Source: CAYRWR01 sp964537555 (GTDB taxonomy: Bacteria; Spirochaetota; Brevinematia; Brevinematales; CAYRWR01). From it: a stretch of 64,000 nucleotides of DNA. The translations under genes were made by a program, and so were the position numbers. The stretch spans positions 62,001-126,000 of the forward strand of contig CAZIAD010000001.1 of NCBI GenBank assembly GCA_964537555.1, in the 5' to 3' direction. Positions 51,857-60,845 of this stretch are shown piece by piece (the first letter of the stretch is position 1; each line of letters starts with the position of its first letter). The notes beneath the pieces are model-generated. The model searched no databases and had not been told where the DNA came from. It was given only the letters and a program-made list of their open reading frames with translations.

Positions 51857-52927
51857 ATGAAAACTGGAAAGATCATTGTATACACCCTGGTGGCTCTATT
51901 AATCCTATTTGCTTTGAGAGTAGTTACCGCACCCGGTGTGCAGTCCTTTATTAAAGGAAATATTCCCCGGGAAAAACATCTGACTAATGTCATAATATGG
52001 AAGGGTATACCCGGGCCGGAAGACATGGAAGTATCCTACGGCCAGGGACTGATATTCATCTCCAGTGTAGAACGCAGAGGAGACAGCCCTAAGACGGGAG
52101 CGCTTTATTACATAGACCTCAGGCTCCCTCTGGCCCAACAGGCCCCTGTGCGGCTGGATATTGACTATCCCCGGATGTTTCACCCCCACGGCATGAGCCT
52201 CCGGGAAATGGGAGATCAGCTGGAAATCTATGTGATCTCCCACAGAGAGGACGGCAGGGAGAGGATCGAGATCTTCCAGGCCCGCCGTATCAAAGACAGG
52301 GTAGAGGTGTTTTATAAAGACGGCATCACTTTTAAGGGGCCCTATAACCCCAATGACCTGCGGGTATTGCCTGACGGCCGTTTTCTGTTATCCCATGATT
52401 CTAAAAAGGGGCGGAACGAGTATTTTGACATCATGATCAATGCCCGCAAGGCTCCTCTTTCCTATTTTGACGGCCTCCACTTCATCCATCTCAGGCACCG
52501 GACCGTGATGGGAAATGGAATAGTGAGTACCACCGAGGGCTCCAGGACCATCATTTACAGAGCGGATACCATACAGAAATTTGTGGATAAACTGGAATTG
52601 TATTCTGATGTGTCCGGGCCGGCCTTAAGATTTATAAAAAGGATCAAGCTGCCCTCTTCGCCTGACAATCTCAGCCTCGACCCTCAGGGAAATATATATG
52701 TAGCCTGTCATTACAGCTTTGGAAAGTTCATCCGTCATATCAAGGACCCGGCCCAGGATGCCCCCAGCCAGGTCTTTAAGATCGATACCAACGACAAGGT
52801 CAGCCTGGTCTATGCCGATGACGGCTCTGAGTACGATGCCGCCTCTGTAGCAGTACCGGTAGGAAAATACCTGTACCTGGGACAGATATTTGATGACAGG
52901 ATCCTGGTGGGAGAGATGCGGGATTAA
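51857..52927 (+). CDS. paraoxonase/arylesterase-like six-bladed propeller, membrane-anchored
   Basis: 356 residues with one N-terminal membrane helix (IIVYTLVALLILFALRVV) and a periplasmic propeller. It follows the PON pattern: GPEDMEVSYGQGLIFISSVERR, ALYYIDLR, MFHPHGMSL, EIYVISHREDGRERIEIFQ, GPYNPNDLRVLPDGRFLLSHDS, LPSSPDNLSLDPQGNIYVA and YLGQIFDDRILV. Calcium-site residues (the ED, ND and DN pairs) are present. The usual role would be hydrolysis of lactones or esters; the substrate is unknown. TAAATG links it directly to mscS. Its stop overlaps the stop of the convergent LprI-like gene by three to four bases. Confidence 0.82.
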   Translation: MKTGKIIVYTLVALLILFALRVVTAPGVQSFIKGNIPREKHLTNVIIWKGIPGPEDMEVSYGQGLIFISSVERRGDSPKTGALYYIDLRLPLAQQAPVRLDIDYPRMFHPHGMSLREMGDQLEIYVISHREDGRERIEIFQARRIKDRVEVFYKDGITFKGPYNPNDLRVLPDGRFLLSHDSKKGRNEYFDIMINARKAPLSYFDGLHFIHLRHRTVMGNGIVSTTEGSRTIIYRADTIQKFVDKLELYSDVSGPALRFIKRIKLPSSPDNLSLDPQGNIYVACHYSFGKFIRHIKDPAQDAPSQVFKIDTNDKVSLVYADDGSEYDAASVAVPVGKYLYLGQIFDDRILVGEMRD

Positions 52928-53385
52928 TCCGTCTTTTTATTGAGAGAGGCCTCATAATCCTGCAGCAGTACATAGAGCTCTTCTATATGCTGCATCACCA
53001 TGGCAGTACGAATAGTCTCCCGGTCGATGGAGAAGCTCCTGCCGGGCCCATATATCTTATCTATCAGGAGATTATGCCGCTCCCGGTATTTGAGCCAGGC
53101 CAGGTGTGACATCCTGAGCTCATCTGAGATATCCCGGGGCAGGACCTTCAGCAGTTCCTGATAGACCAGGGCCAGCTCGTTTTCCAGCTGCAGAGAGAAT
53201 TTATAAAAAGCATCCTCTATCTGCTGTTCACTATAGGCCTGTTCAAACACTTTTTCATATTCACTCACCCGTAAATGAAAACTATCCAGCAGAGGATAGG
53301 ATATCTCCCCGAAAGCCGTCCCGCTAAGGGCTATAAGACAGAACAGACTTATATACAGATAAACTCTTTTCATGGTTTTATACAT
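52924..53385 (-). CDS. LprI/DUF1311-like exported protein
   Basis: 153 residues. Signal peptide VYLYISLFCLIALSGTAFG. The mature helical part has LENELALVYQELLKVL followed by LRMSHLAWLKYRERHNLLID, which matches the DUF1311/LprI pattern (LrxsQxaWlkyRd). LprI of Mycobacterium inhibits lysozyme; most family members are uncharacterised. The cysteines typical of DUF1311 are missing in the mature part. The start at 53385 overlaps the lspA stop by eight bases; the frame is open to 53517 inside lspA. Confidence 0.75.
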   Translation of the reverse strand: MYKTMKRVYLYISLFCLIALSGTAFGEISYPLLDSFHLRVSEYEKVFEQAYSEQQIEDAFYKFSLQLENELALVYQELLKVLPRDISDELRMSHLAWLKYRERHNLLIDKIYGPGRSFSIDRETIRTAMVMQHIEELYVLLQDYEASLNKKTD

Positions 53386-53902
53386 CGGAATTCCTGGCTG
53401 CTTCCAGCTTTTCCGCCTTTTCCCGGCGTCCTTCCAGGACCATAAATACGATGGCACCAAAAGTGATGGACATATCAGCAATATTAAGGATACCAGTACG
53501 CAGATTCCCGATACCAAAATTAATGAAGTCAGTTACAAATCCCTTGTTAAATATACGGTCTATGATATTGGACACTCCGCCTCCAATGACACAGGCTATA
53601 GCAATGATCTGCCCATGGGTCAGCTTTTTATTGAGGAACATATACAGCGTAGACGCGATGACCAGGATCACTGGAAACAGGAGGAGCAGTATCATCTTCC
53701 AGGGCTGCTCCAGGCCGGAACCCATGGACAGAAAGGCCCCGTCATTCTCGGCATAGCGGAATACCAGGACATTTCCCACCACCCGGATGGTGCCTTTACC
53801 CTGCACCTGCTGCCGGGCATACTCTTTGGTTACCTGATCTGCTGCCAGATTAAGGATGAGGGTCAGTATTGCCAGCAGGATTATCTTTATACGCTTACTC
53901 AT
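53378..53902 (-). CDS. lspA: lipoprotein signal peptidase (signal peptidase II)
   Basis: Inner-membrane aspartic protease that removes the signal peptide of prolipoproteins after lipid attachment. 174 residues, four membrane helices. Family motifs: DQVTKEYA near residue 22, FRYAENDGAFLSM near 48-60, GGGVSNIIDRI with catalytic D115 and NIADMSITFG with catalytic D143. At least a dozen lipoproteins encoded in this window would be substrates. It overlaps the LprI-like gene. Confidence 0.96.
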   Translation of the reverse strand: MSKRIKIILLAILTLILNLAADQVTKEYARQQVQGKGTIRVVGNVLVFRYAENDGAFLSMGSGLEQPWKMILLLLFPVILVIASTLYMFLNKKLTHGQIIAIACVIGGGVSNIIDRIFNKGFVTDFINFGIGNLRTGILNIADMSITFGAIVFMVLEGRREKAEKLEAARNSDV

Positions 53903-54003
53903 GTTTGGACTCCGCTTAAATGATTGGACTATAATTTAAAGGCTAAACCGCTTCCTGTCAAGACAGGGGGAATAATCTTGTAGCGTTAAAGAGCTATTAA
54001 AAA

Positions 54004-54028
54004 AGTCCGGGGAATAAATCCCCGGACT
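54004..54028 (-). terminator. rho-independent terminator
   Basis: AGTCCGGGGA / TCCCCGGACT with loop ATAAA, followed by six T on the - strand, 20 bases after the stop at 54048. Confidence 0.92.
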
Positions 54029-54047
54029 GCATACTGGCATGTTCTTT

Positions 54048-54653
54048 TTATTTGAGGAGAGCTTTTAGCTTCATCTTCACAGTCAGGGTATTGCCCTTTA
54101 TTTCCATCTCCGGAATATCCGTGAGCAGGACTTCACCTTTAAATTCCACAGGCTCTGTACCCTTATTCTCCCGGACCGCCAGCTCCTGCAGGGCAGCATA
54201 GATAGTCTCTGTTGTCCCGGAACTCAGCTCCATCCTCAGGGATTTTTTCTTTTTGTTAAGGTCAATAGTATAACTATACTCCACAGCACTGATGTCTTCA
54301 AATCCTGCTACAGCCTGCCAGGGTACCACTACCCAGTCTGCCTGGTAGCAGATGATCTTACCATCCAATACTTCCTTAGTACTTTTATTCCTGACAGTAG
54401 TAGCTACCCCGGTCTGAGATCCCCACATTTTAGTCTGTTTCATTCCCTGGGATTGAGTCTTTTCGATCTGGTAGACCATACCCCTCTGAGCTATCAGCAT
54501 GGACATCTCTGCTTTTGCCTCTTTTTCGGCTTTTTTGAGGCCATCTTCCTTTTTCTGATTGACTTCAATAAACACTTTCACTTTCTGCAGATCTTCAGCA
54601 TAGAAACTGCCACACAGAATGACTAATAAGGCCACAAACATTGCTTTTTTCAT
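54048..54653 (-). CDS. hypothetical exported protein
   Basis: 201 residues with a type I signal peptide (MKKAMFVALLVILCGSFYA). The mature N-terminus is a charged helix (KKEDGLKKAEKEAKAEMSMLIAQRGMVYQI), a plan shared with LPP20/FlgT-like proteins; then a beta-rich part (ADWVVVPWQAVAGFEDISAVEYSYTIDL) and a C-terminal strand pair (MEIKGNTLTVKMKLKALLK). No firm family. It is monocistronic with its own terminator. Confidence 0.68.
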   Translation of the reverse strand: MKKAMFVALLVILCGSFYAEDLQKVKVFIEVNQKKEDGLKKAEKEAKAEMSMLIAQRGMVYQIEKTQSQGMKQTKMWGSQTGVATTVRNKSTKEVLDGKIICYQADWVVVPWQAVAGFEDISAVEYSYTIDLNKKKKSLRMELSSGTTETIYAALQELAVRENKGTEPVEFKGEVLLTDIPEMEIKGNTLTVKMKLKALLK

Positions 54654-54739
54654 GATAGACTCCATATACTTATTAACTTATAATGTACTCCCTTTCGGAG
54701 ATTTTTCAAGTGATTTTCAGTAAAAAAGAAACAGAGCGA

Positions 54740-55057
54740 TTAAAGTGTGCTTAGCAGATCGATAAGGAATTCCAGGTTTTCTTCCTGGCCGTGTTTTTGC
54801 AGTATTTTTATGATTGCCCGGGCTTTATCCACCTTTTTAGCCAGCATCAGGGAGAGGCTCTTGAGCCGGATGTCGGCCTTGGGAATGTCCGCGGTGTGGT
54901 CCCAGAGCTGATGGACCAGCTCCCCGATCCAGTCGGCCATGAGCTCCCGGAGGGGCTCAGGGAAATCCCGGGACAGTTGAGACAGCTGGGAGCTGAGTAT
55001 GTCTTTAGCGGCTTCATCAGAGAGGGAGCCCGAAAGGCTGATGCTTTTTATGTCCAT
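54740..55057 (-). CDS. small helical protein downstream of der, unknown function
   Basis: 105 residues, cytosolic and helical, without a recognised domain (FPEPLRELMADWIGELVHQLWDH, ADIRLKSLSLMLAKKVDKARAIIKILQKHGQEENLEFLIDLL). The last 30 residues look like a HEAT- or TPR-like helix pair. It follows the DUF3784-like gene by nine bases and is the last gene of the der operon. Confidence 0.65.
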   Translation of the reverse strand: MDIKSISLSGSLSDEAAKDILSSQLSQLSRDFPEPLRELMADWIGELVHQLWDHTADIPKADIRLKSLSLMLAKKVDKARAIIKILQKHGQEENLEFLIDLLSTL

Positions 55058-55066
55058 ATAAGCCTC

Positions 55067-55381
55067 CTAATCCAGAAACTTCTTACTCTTGATCACCGAC
55101 ACTATACCCAGGCCTGTTACCAGGCCTATGTAGGCCATCCAGGCGGACTGTCCCCAGAACATTGAGGCTGGGGGGGCTATGAGAGTCGCCAGTCCCATAA
55201 AGATGGTGGAGGTGCCCATAAGCCGGGCCAGTCCTTCGGGGTCACGGATATCTTCCTTTTTGCGGCGGCTCATACCGGCAATCAGTTCCACATCCTGTTT
55301 AAAGCGCATACGATAGCCCATCCACAGGATGACCAGGCCCACGGCGGCCAGGATGATAAGACTGGGGATCGAATACTGCAT
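55067..55381 (-). CDS. DUF3784-like membrane protein
   Basis: 104 residues with three membrane helices: SLIILAAVGLVILWMGYRM, TSTIFMGLATLIAPPASMF and AWMAYIGLVTGLGIVSVI. The stretch ELIAGMSRRKKEDIRDPEGLARLMG between helices 1 and 2 is the DUF3784 pattern (LIAGYN...K). Function unknown. The start directly abuts the stop of the preceding gene, so it is coupled. Confidence 0.72.
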   Translation of the reverse strand: MQYSIPSLIILAAVGLVILWMGYRMRFKQDVELIAGMSRRKKEDIRDPEGLARLMGTSTIFMGLATLIAPPASMFWGQSAWMAYIGLVTGLGIVSVIKSKKFLD

Positions 55382-55693
55382 CTACTTCTCCACCTGTTTA
55401 TCCCAGCGGATAAATATTATTGTATAGATGATAATAAGGGCTATGAGTGCAAATATATTGATGCCCATCCAGGGGCAGCCCAGTCGGGACACAGTTGACA
55501 GGGGCATGATGAGCAGTCCCAGTATAATGATAAAACGCCCCATAGTGTGCTGAAAAGCGATATTATTTCTCATCTGGGCCAGGGTAGACCAGCCCTTGTG
55601 GTCCTCTATGACCTTGAGGATGTGGCGAAATCGTATCAGGAATCCGATGAACAGGACAAATATCCCTATAGATACAGAGATGACCCACTGCAT
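55382..55693 (-). CDS. membrane protein related to DUF3784, coupled to der
   Basis: 103 residues with three membrane helices (VISVSIGIFVLFIGFLIRF, HTMGRFIIILGLLIMPLSTV, NIFALIALIIIYTIIFI). It has the same layout as the next gene product, with a polar loop (KVIEDHKGWSTLAQMRNN) after helix 1, and may be a divergent paralogue. The ATG at 55693 lies one base after the der stop (TAGGATG), so translation is coupled. An upstream frame inside der is not used. Confidence 0.7.
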   Translation of the reverse strand: MQWVISVSIGIFVLFIGFLIRFRHILKVIEDHKGWSTLAQMRNNIAFQHTMGRFIIILGLLIMPLSTVSRLGCPWMGINIFALIALIIIYTIIFIRWDKQVEK

Positions 55694-55694
55694 C

Positions 55695-57044
55695 CTACTG
55701 TCCGGGCCGGGTGGCGTTTTTCTCCCGGAATGAAATATGTATGGGGACACCACTGAAATTAAAAGCCTGCCGGATACGGTTTTCCAGGAAACGGGCAAAA
55801 TCCTTACGCAGGTTATCTTTTTTATTGATAAAGAACACAAAGCGGGGGGGCGCAGTATGGACCTGGGTACAGTAATACACCCGCAGATTACTGGTGGGTT
55901 TGTCCAGGTCAGCTTCCCTTACCTGTTCCAGGAGCCACTCATTGAGGTCTGAGGTAGGCACCCGGTGGTGAAACTCATTATATACTTCCAGGGCACGGTC
56001 CATGAGGCGCTGCACCTTGTAGCCATCCTGAGCCGAGATAAAGTTCACCGGGACAAAATTAAACTCGGCGATATCCTCGAGCAGAGCCTTGCTGAACTTA
56101 TTCTGGAGCTCATAGTTGTCGCCTTCGGACTCCCGGTCTACCAAGTCCCATTTATTGACGGCAAAGATCAGGGCGCGGCCCTTATCCATAACCATCTGGG
56201 TGATACGCTTGTCCTGGTGTGTGACCTCATCAGTGGCATCCAGCAGCTGTATCACTACATCGGAGCGCTCTATAGCCTGCACTGAGCGTACTACAGAATA
56301 ATATTCTATATCCTCTTCGATCTTACTCTGACGTCGGATCCCCGCGGTGTCAATGAGGCGGATACGCTGGCCGTTCCAGTCCATGACCTCGTCCAGGCTG
56401 TCCCGGGTCGTACCGGCTACATCAGAGACGATGGAGCGGTTAAATCCCAGGAGGTGATTAAGGAGCTGGGACTTACCCACATTGGGCTTACCCACCAGGG
56501 CGATACGGATCTCGGCTGCCTCTTCGGGGTCAGCCTCCCAGTCCGCGAAGTGGTCCTCGATCATTTCTATGGCTACCGAGACTCCGGTCTTTTGCAGTAC
56601 TGAGATAGGTATGACAGTATCCAGGCCCAGGCTGTAGAACTCATAGGCCAGCTCTTCCATTTTAGCATTATCCAGCTTGTTAGCCAGGACCACTACGGGC
56701 TGCTTCTGACGGCGCAGGAGCTGGGCCAGCTCTTCGTCTATAGGATGGTAATTATGGCCGTCTACTACGAACAAAATATAGTCGGCGTCAGTGATGGCCT
56801 GCATCACTTTTTCCTGGACCAGGGCATTAAATCGGTCCCCTTTTTCCAGGTATCCCGCGGTATCATAGAGCCAGAATTTCAGACGGGGAGACTGGACTAT
56901 TCCCATATTGATGTCACGGGTCACCCCTTCCATCTCATCTACTATAGACTTTCTTTCTTTCAGTAATAAGTTAAACAGGCTGGACTTGCCCACATTAGGC
57001 CGTCCAATAATAGCTACTACGGGTAATCCGTCTTTCATAGTCAC
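55695..57044 (-). CDS. der: ribosome biogenesis GTPase Der (EngA)
   Basis: Essential double GTPase that helps 50S subunit assembly. 449 residues with two G domains in tandem: IIGRPNVGKSSLFN and LVGKPNVGKSQLLN as P-loops (near residues 12 and 186), DTAGY and DTAGI as G3, NKLDN and NKWDLVD as G4, and a C-terminal KH-like domain (YCTQVHTAPPRFVFFINK, SGVPIHISFREK). It heads an operon with three small genes of unknown function. Confidence 0.97.
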   Translation of the reverse strand: MTMKDGLPVVAIIGRPNVGKSSLFNLLLKERKSIVDEMEGVTRDINMGIVQSPRLKFWLYDTAGYLEKGDRFNALVQEKVMQAITDADYILFVVDGHNYHPIDEELAQLLRRQKQPVVVLANKLDNAKMEELAYEFYSLGLDTVIPISVLQKTGVSVAIEMIEDHFADWEADPEEAAEIRIALVGKPNVGKSQLLNHLLGFNRSIVSDVAGTTRDSLDEVMDWNGQRIRLIDTAGIRRQSKIEEDIEYYSVVRSVQAIERSDVVIQLLDATDEVTHQDKRITQMVMDKGRALIFAVNKWDLVDRESEGDNYELQNKFSKALLEDIAEFNFVPVNFISAQDGYKVQRLMDRALEVYNEFHHRVPTSDLNEWLLEQVREADLDKPTSNLRVYYCTQVHTAPPRFVFFINKKDNLRKDFARFLENRIRQAFNFSGVPIHISFREKNATRPGQ

Positions 57045-57066
57045 CTCATGACAGTAATTGCTTATT

Positions 57067-57075
57067 ATTATAGCA
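57067..57075 (-). promoter_or_regulatory. extended -10 promoter element of der
   Basis: TGCTATAAT on the - strand, an extended -10 box with perfect TATAAT, 22 bases before the start codon at 57044. The -35 region is poor, as allowed for extended -10 promoters. Confidence 0.5.
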
Positions 57076-57256
57076 TATAAGTGAAAAAATAGTGAGATTT
57101 AGGAGAGGATTGGGGTAAGTATTCGGTATTAAATAGGTAAATGGAAAGCAAACAGAAATAGCCAGTATTGTTTAAAAAATATGTATTAAGGAAGTTGATA
57201 AGCTGCCAAAAGAGAGATATACTACTTTCAATAAAAAAGTCTGGAGTAACAAACAA

Positions 57257-58444
57257 ATGAGAAAAAATACTATTGAGCGATCTGTAATTATCCCTCTCTT
57301 CATGATAAGTATGATCCTGGGCCTTACATCCTGTTTTGAGGTCTTTACAGGAGACCCCTATACTCCCCCTGTAGATACAAATCATCCCCTCACCAATACT
57401 ATCTTACCGGTCAAAAGCGGATTTACCATCGTGAACTCCAATGGCAACACAGGAGTCAATACTTCATTGTTTGCCAAAGGACAGAATATTTTCATTAGTT
57501 ATCAGGATGATAACAATAATGGCAGCCTGAACTATTTTAAAGTGGCCTCTTCCACTAACGGTGGAATAGACTGGTATATCACTAATCTGCAACTTCTCAC
57601 CCCATCCACTGTTCCCAGCTCCATCCAATCAGATGGGACAAATATCTACCTGGCCTACAGACACGGATTTCTGGATTTTCGCCACTCCCCTGACAGGGGG
57701 CGTACATGGGATATCCTGTCATCGATTGCCAATAACAACGCACAGGGTACTTATCCTACTTTACGAATGGGTAATGGGAAACTGCATGCTATTTATTGTA
57801 ATACTCAGACTTATGACCTGATGTATGCCCGTTCCACCAATGGAGGGCAGACCTGGCCTTCAACTGATAAGAAAAATGTAGTCACCGATACAGCCGGCTA
57901 TTATAATTCCATGGCTGTAAACGGAGATATTTTGTATGCCTCATATATGGGGTACCAGAATCATGTAACTTTTATTAAATCCCTGGATGGAGGTGGTAGC
58001 TGGGATGCTACAACTAAAAGACTGCTGGAAAAAGGTTATTATACTAGCATAGGTTATAATAGTTCCACCATCATTATAGCCTACTGTACCTCCGTTTCCA
58101 ATAGTATCAATGTGGCCCGTTCACTGGATTATGGAAATTCCTGGACCAGCTCTTTGCTGGACCGGACCAGTGATAATTCCGGTATGGGTTACACATCTCT
58201 GGCGGTAAATGGAAATAACTGGTACATCACCTATTGTGAATTGAAGAACCATGACCTCAAACTGGCAAAATCTACTGATAACGGAGTCAACTGGACCATC
58301 AGTACCATAGACTCTACAAACTGGGTAGGTGAGTTCAATTCTCTGGCTGTAGACGGCTCCAGGCTCTTTGTTTCCTATTATGACCGCTCCAATGGAGACC
58401 TGATACTGGCTGTATCTGAAGACGGGGGCGATACCTGGCAATAA
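57257..58444 (+). CDS. Asp-box (BNR) propeller lipoprotein
   Basis: 395 residues. Signal ending LGLTSC with a lipobox. The mature part has seven Asp-box motifs spaced about 45-55 residues: STNGGIDW, SPDRGRTW, STNGGQTW, SLDGGGSW, SLDYGNSW, STDNGVNW and SEDGGDTW, the last at the C-terminus. Asp boxes mark sialidase-type beta-propellers, but the catalytic Arg triad and the nucleophile Tyr/Glu pair of sialidases are not evident, so enzyme activity is unproven. A GGAG lies 11 bases upstream of the ATG. Confidence 0.8.
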   Translation: MRKNTIERSVIIPLFMISMILGLTSCFEVFTGDPYTPPVDTNHPLTNTILPVKSGFTIVNSNGNTGVNTSLFAKGQNIFISYQDDNNNGSLNYFKVASSTNGGIDWYITNLQLLTPSTVPSSIQSDGTNIYLAYRHGFLDFRHSPDRGRTWDILSSIANNNAQGTYPTLRMGNGKLHAIYCNTQTYDLMYARSTNGGQTWPSTDKKNVVTDTAGYYNSMAVNGDILYASYMGYQNHVTFIKSLDGGGSWDATTKRLLEKGYYTSIGYNSSTIIIAYCTSVSNSINVARSLDYGNSWTSSLLDRTSDNSGMGYTSLAVNGNNWYITYCELKNHDLKLAKSTDNGVNWTISTIDSTNWVGEFNSLAVDGSRLFVSYYDRSNGDLILAVSEDGGDTWQ

Positions 58445-58570
58445 TTTTTTATCCCTGCTTTGCCTTGTATGACGGTGTTGTAAAACAATCCGAAAACCCT
58501 CCGTACCTTTAAAATTGGCTGTACAAATCTCCAGTTATAATATTATGCTGTTATAAAGGAGAAGATAGAC

Positions 58571-59500
58571 ATGGATTCTAAAATGATGAGGCTGATCCTG
58601 GTTTTAGTCATCTCATTAACTGCCTGTGCCACACCCTCTGAGGCAGGAATTTCTCCGGCAGGTAATCAGGATATCTTATCAAAAGATTTTCCCGCTTTTT
58701 CCTTTCAGGAAATCTGGCATTATACAGAGATCTATAAGATGATGCGTTTTGAACCGGTATCCAATACCCGCCAAAAATTACCGCAATACTACCCTGAATC
58801 TAAAGTAGTAGAGATAGTACCCACAAAAAACCTGTACCTGATCGGCACCATTCCTCAGGCTAAAAAACAGGAGATCATCATCCGGGGTACTGCTAATTTT
58901 AAAAACGCTCTTCTGGACATCGAGTATTCCAAAGTAATGGACAAAAAACTGGGGATCTACCTGCACAAAGGGTTCAGGAAATCTGCCTGGGCCGTATATC
59001 AGGATGTAAAACAGTATCTTCGTCCCGGCTATAGGATCACTTTATGCGGACAGTCTCTGGGGGCAGCCGAAGCCCTGATCGTAGCGTTTTATCTCATCGA
59101 TGATGGCTATGACGTGGAAAAAGTACTGGACTTCGGACAGCCTAAGGTCACAGACTGGCAGGGTATTCAGAAATTTAAAGATATAAATCTCATTAGAATA
59201 GTCGATGAAAATGACATCGTGCCTCTGGTTCCTCCCAGTAATGTGAGATACAAAAAGAATCCCTATCGTCATTTGGGCCCGGAGATGATCCTGCTGGATG
59301 GGCCTTATTTTTGCCTGCTCGATGAAAGGACAGTCGAACAACAGCGCGTTACCGATTTCTGGGCAAACCTGAAAAACGAGGCTTTTAAAAGCGAACTCAA
59401 AGAACACCTCTTTCCCAGTTATATTGCGCATTTGAAGCCCAAGCTGGAAAAAGCCATACTGGTACCCTATGCCGACCGTAAGAAATATTTAAGCAAATAA
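58571..59500 (+). CDS. class 3 lipase-like lipoprotein
   Basis: 309-residue serine hydrolase. Signal MDSKMMRLILVLVISLTAC with a lipobox places it in the envelope. The fungal-type lipase 3 pattern is clear: IIIRGTANFKNALLDIEY, the HKGFRKSAWAVYQDV helix, the nucleophile elbow LCGQSLGAAEAL, LDFGQPKV, the acid in RIVDENDIVPLVPP and the histidine in YRHLGPE. The triad is complete. The likely substrates are lipids or esters. AAAGGAG precedes the ATG. Confidence 0.87.
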   Translation: MDSKMMRLILVLVISLTACATPSEAGISPAGNQDILSKDFPAFSFQEIWHYTEIYKMMRFEPVSNTRQKLPQYYPESKVVEIVPTKNLYLIGTIPQAKKQEIIIRGTANFKNALLDIEYSKVMDKKLGIYLHKGFRKSAWAVYQDVKQYLRPGYRITLCGQSLGAAEALIVAFYLIDDGYDVEKVLDFGQPKVTDWQGIQKFKDINLIRIVDENDIVPLVPPSNVRYKKNPYRHLGPEMILLDGPYFCLLDERTVEQQRVTDFWANLKNEAFKSELKEHLFPSYIAHLKPKLEKAILVPYADRKKYLSK

Positions 59501-59545
59501 CAATTTTCTATATTGTTTTTTGAAATCATGCTCATTCCAAAAACC

Positions 59546-60238
59546 TTAGTGATCCAGATTGAGCAAATGGCCGAAGCGTTCTTTCTTGGTAGCCAGGTAT
59601 TTTTCATTATGCTTATGTGCCGGTATCTCATGCTGCACCCTTTGGGCCACTTTCAGGCCGTACTTCTCTACCGCTTCCACTTTCTCCGGGTTATTGGTCA
59701 GGAGCCTTACACTTTTTACCCCCAGCTTCTTCAGCATCTCTATAGGAATAGCGTAGTCTCTTTCATCCGCCTGGAATCCCAGCCTGACATTGGCTTCCCA
59801 GGTATCCATACCCCCATCCTGCAGGGCATAGGCCCGCAGCTTATTGAGGAGGCCGATGCCCCGGCCTTCCTCCTGGTGATACAGTACCATGCCCCGGCCC
59901 TCTTTTTCTATGAGTTTAAGGGCTTCACGGAGCTGTGAGCCGCAGTCACAGCGCAGACTACCCAGAGAGTCACCGGTAAGACAGGCAGAATGGATACGGA
60001 CCAGCATATTTTCCCCATCATCTATGTCGCCTTTCTGGATAATAATATGGTCCTTGCCATCCCGGTTATTCACAAATCCTACTATACGGAAATGACCGAA
60101 CTGTGAGGGAAAGTCGGACACAGATACTACTTTGACACACAAAGACTGGGTGCAGCTTAAACAGTCTTTTTCTTCGGGGCACATTCTGAGGCTGTCTATG
60201 TCCTGGGCGATTATCTCTTCGATAGAGGGTATTTGCAT
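59546..60238 (-). CDS. ribA: GTP cyclohydrolase II
   Basis: First committed step of riboflavin synthesis: opens GTP to diaminohydroxy ribosylamino pyrimidinone phosphate. The zinc site and catalytic motifs are RIHSACLTGDSLGSLRCDCGSQL, YHQEEGRGIGLLNKLRAYALQD and RLLTNNPEK. From the ATG at 60238, preceded by GGAG, it is 230 residues, about 30 more than E. coli RibA. The extra N-terminus holds a cysteine cluster CPEEKDCLSCTQSLC that is not part of the normal zinc site. It is a stand-alone RibA without a RibB domain. Confidence 0.94.
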   Translation of the reverse strand: MQIPSIEEIIAQDIDSLRMCPEEKDCLSCTQSLCVKVVSVSDFPSQFGHFRIVGFVNNRDGKDHIIIQKGDIDDGENMLVRIHSACLTGDSLGSLRCDCGSQLREALKLIEKEGRGMVLYHQEEGRGIGLLNKLRAYALQDGGMDTWEANVRLGFQADERDYAIPIEMLKKLGVKSVRLLTNNPEKVEAVEKYGLKVAQRVQHEIPAHKHNEKYLATKKERFGHLLNLDH

Positions 60239-60368
60239 GGGTTTCTCCGTATATTCTGAATTATGACTGAATATAATCATATAAAGAGATTAAGACAATA
60301 ATATGAGAATCAAATAGTATCACAGCTTACAGTATGGCCACTCCAGGAATTTTCTCCTGTCCCTGACT

Positions 60369-60746
60369 TTAGAGGGGGGTATATTCCCACTGGAAATCAT
60401 TCTCGTTTTCATCTATAGATAAGATACTTCCGTCAAAGTTAATGGCACCAGTGCTAATATTTCCTGTAGTGTAGTTTGAAATACTTATCTGATTACCCGA
60501 TAAAAAATAGGAATTGGAGCTGATGCTGTACACGGCGTTATTGGTATAACTGATTCTGTTAAATTCTGTTGCCGTGATCTCTAACTCCAATTCTGAATCA
60601 CTAAGGCTGGTATAAGTATAGGCATTGCCATTGATAGTCATAGCAGATAACCAGTAATGCCCAATGATATCAGCCGGAAGCAGAAAACATCCGCTCATAA
60701 AGAATGACACTGCAATTAATAAAACCATACTATACATTTTTTTCAT
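60369..60746 (-). CDS. small lipocalin-like lipoprotein
   Basis: 125 residues with a lipobox signal (MKKMYSMVLLIAVSFFMSGC). The mature part starts IIGHYWLSAMTINGNAYTY and continues as short strands with polar turns (ELEITATEFNRIS, YFLSGNQISISNY, FDGSILSIDE), as in small lipocalin-like barrels (GxW near the start is here GHYW). Function unknown. Confidence 0.65.
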   Translation of the reverse strand: MKKMYSMVLLIAVSFFMSGCFLLPADIIGHYWLSAMTINGNAYTYTSLSDSELELEITATEFNRISYTNNAVYSISSNSYFLSGNQISISNYTTGNISTGAINFDGSILSIDENENDFQWEYTPL

Positions 60747-60845
60747 TTTGACACTCCATCAGTTTTTATTAAATCAGTATACACACGTTTAAATCGAATT
60801 TCAAGAAAATGAATTAATCATAACTTTAAGCAAATATAGACCAGG

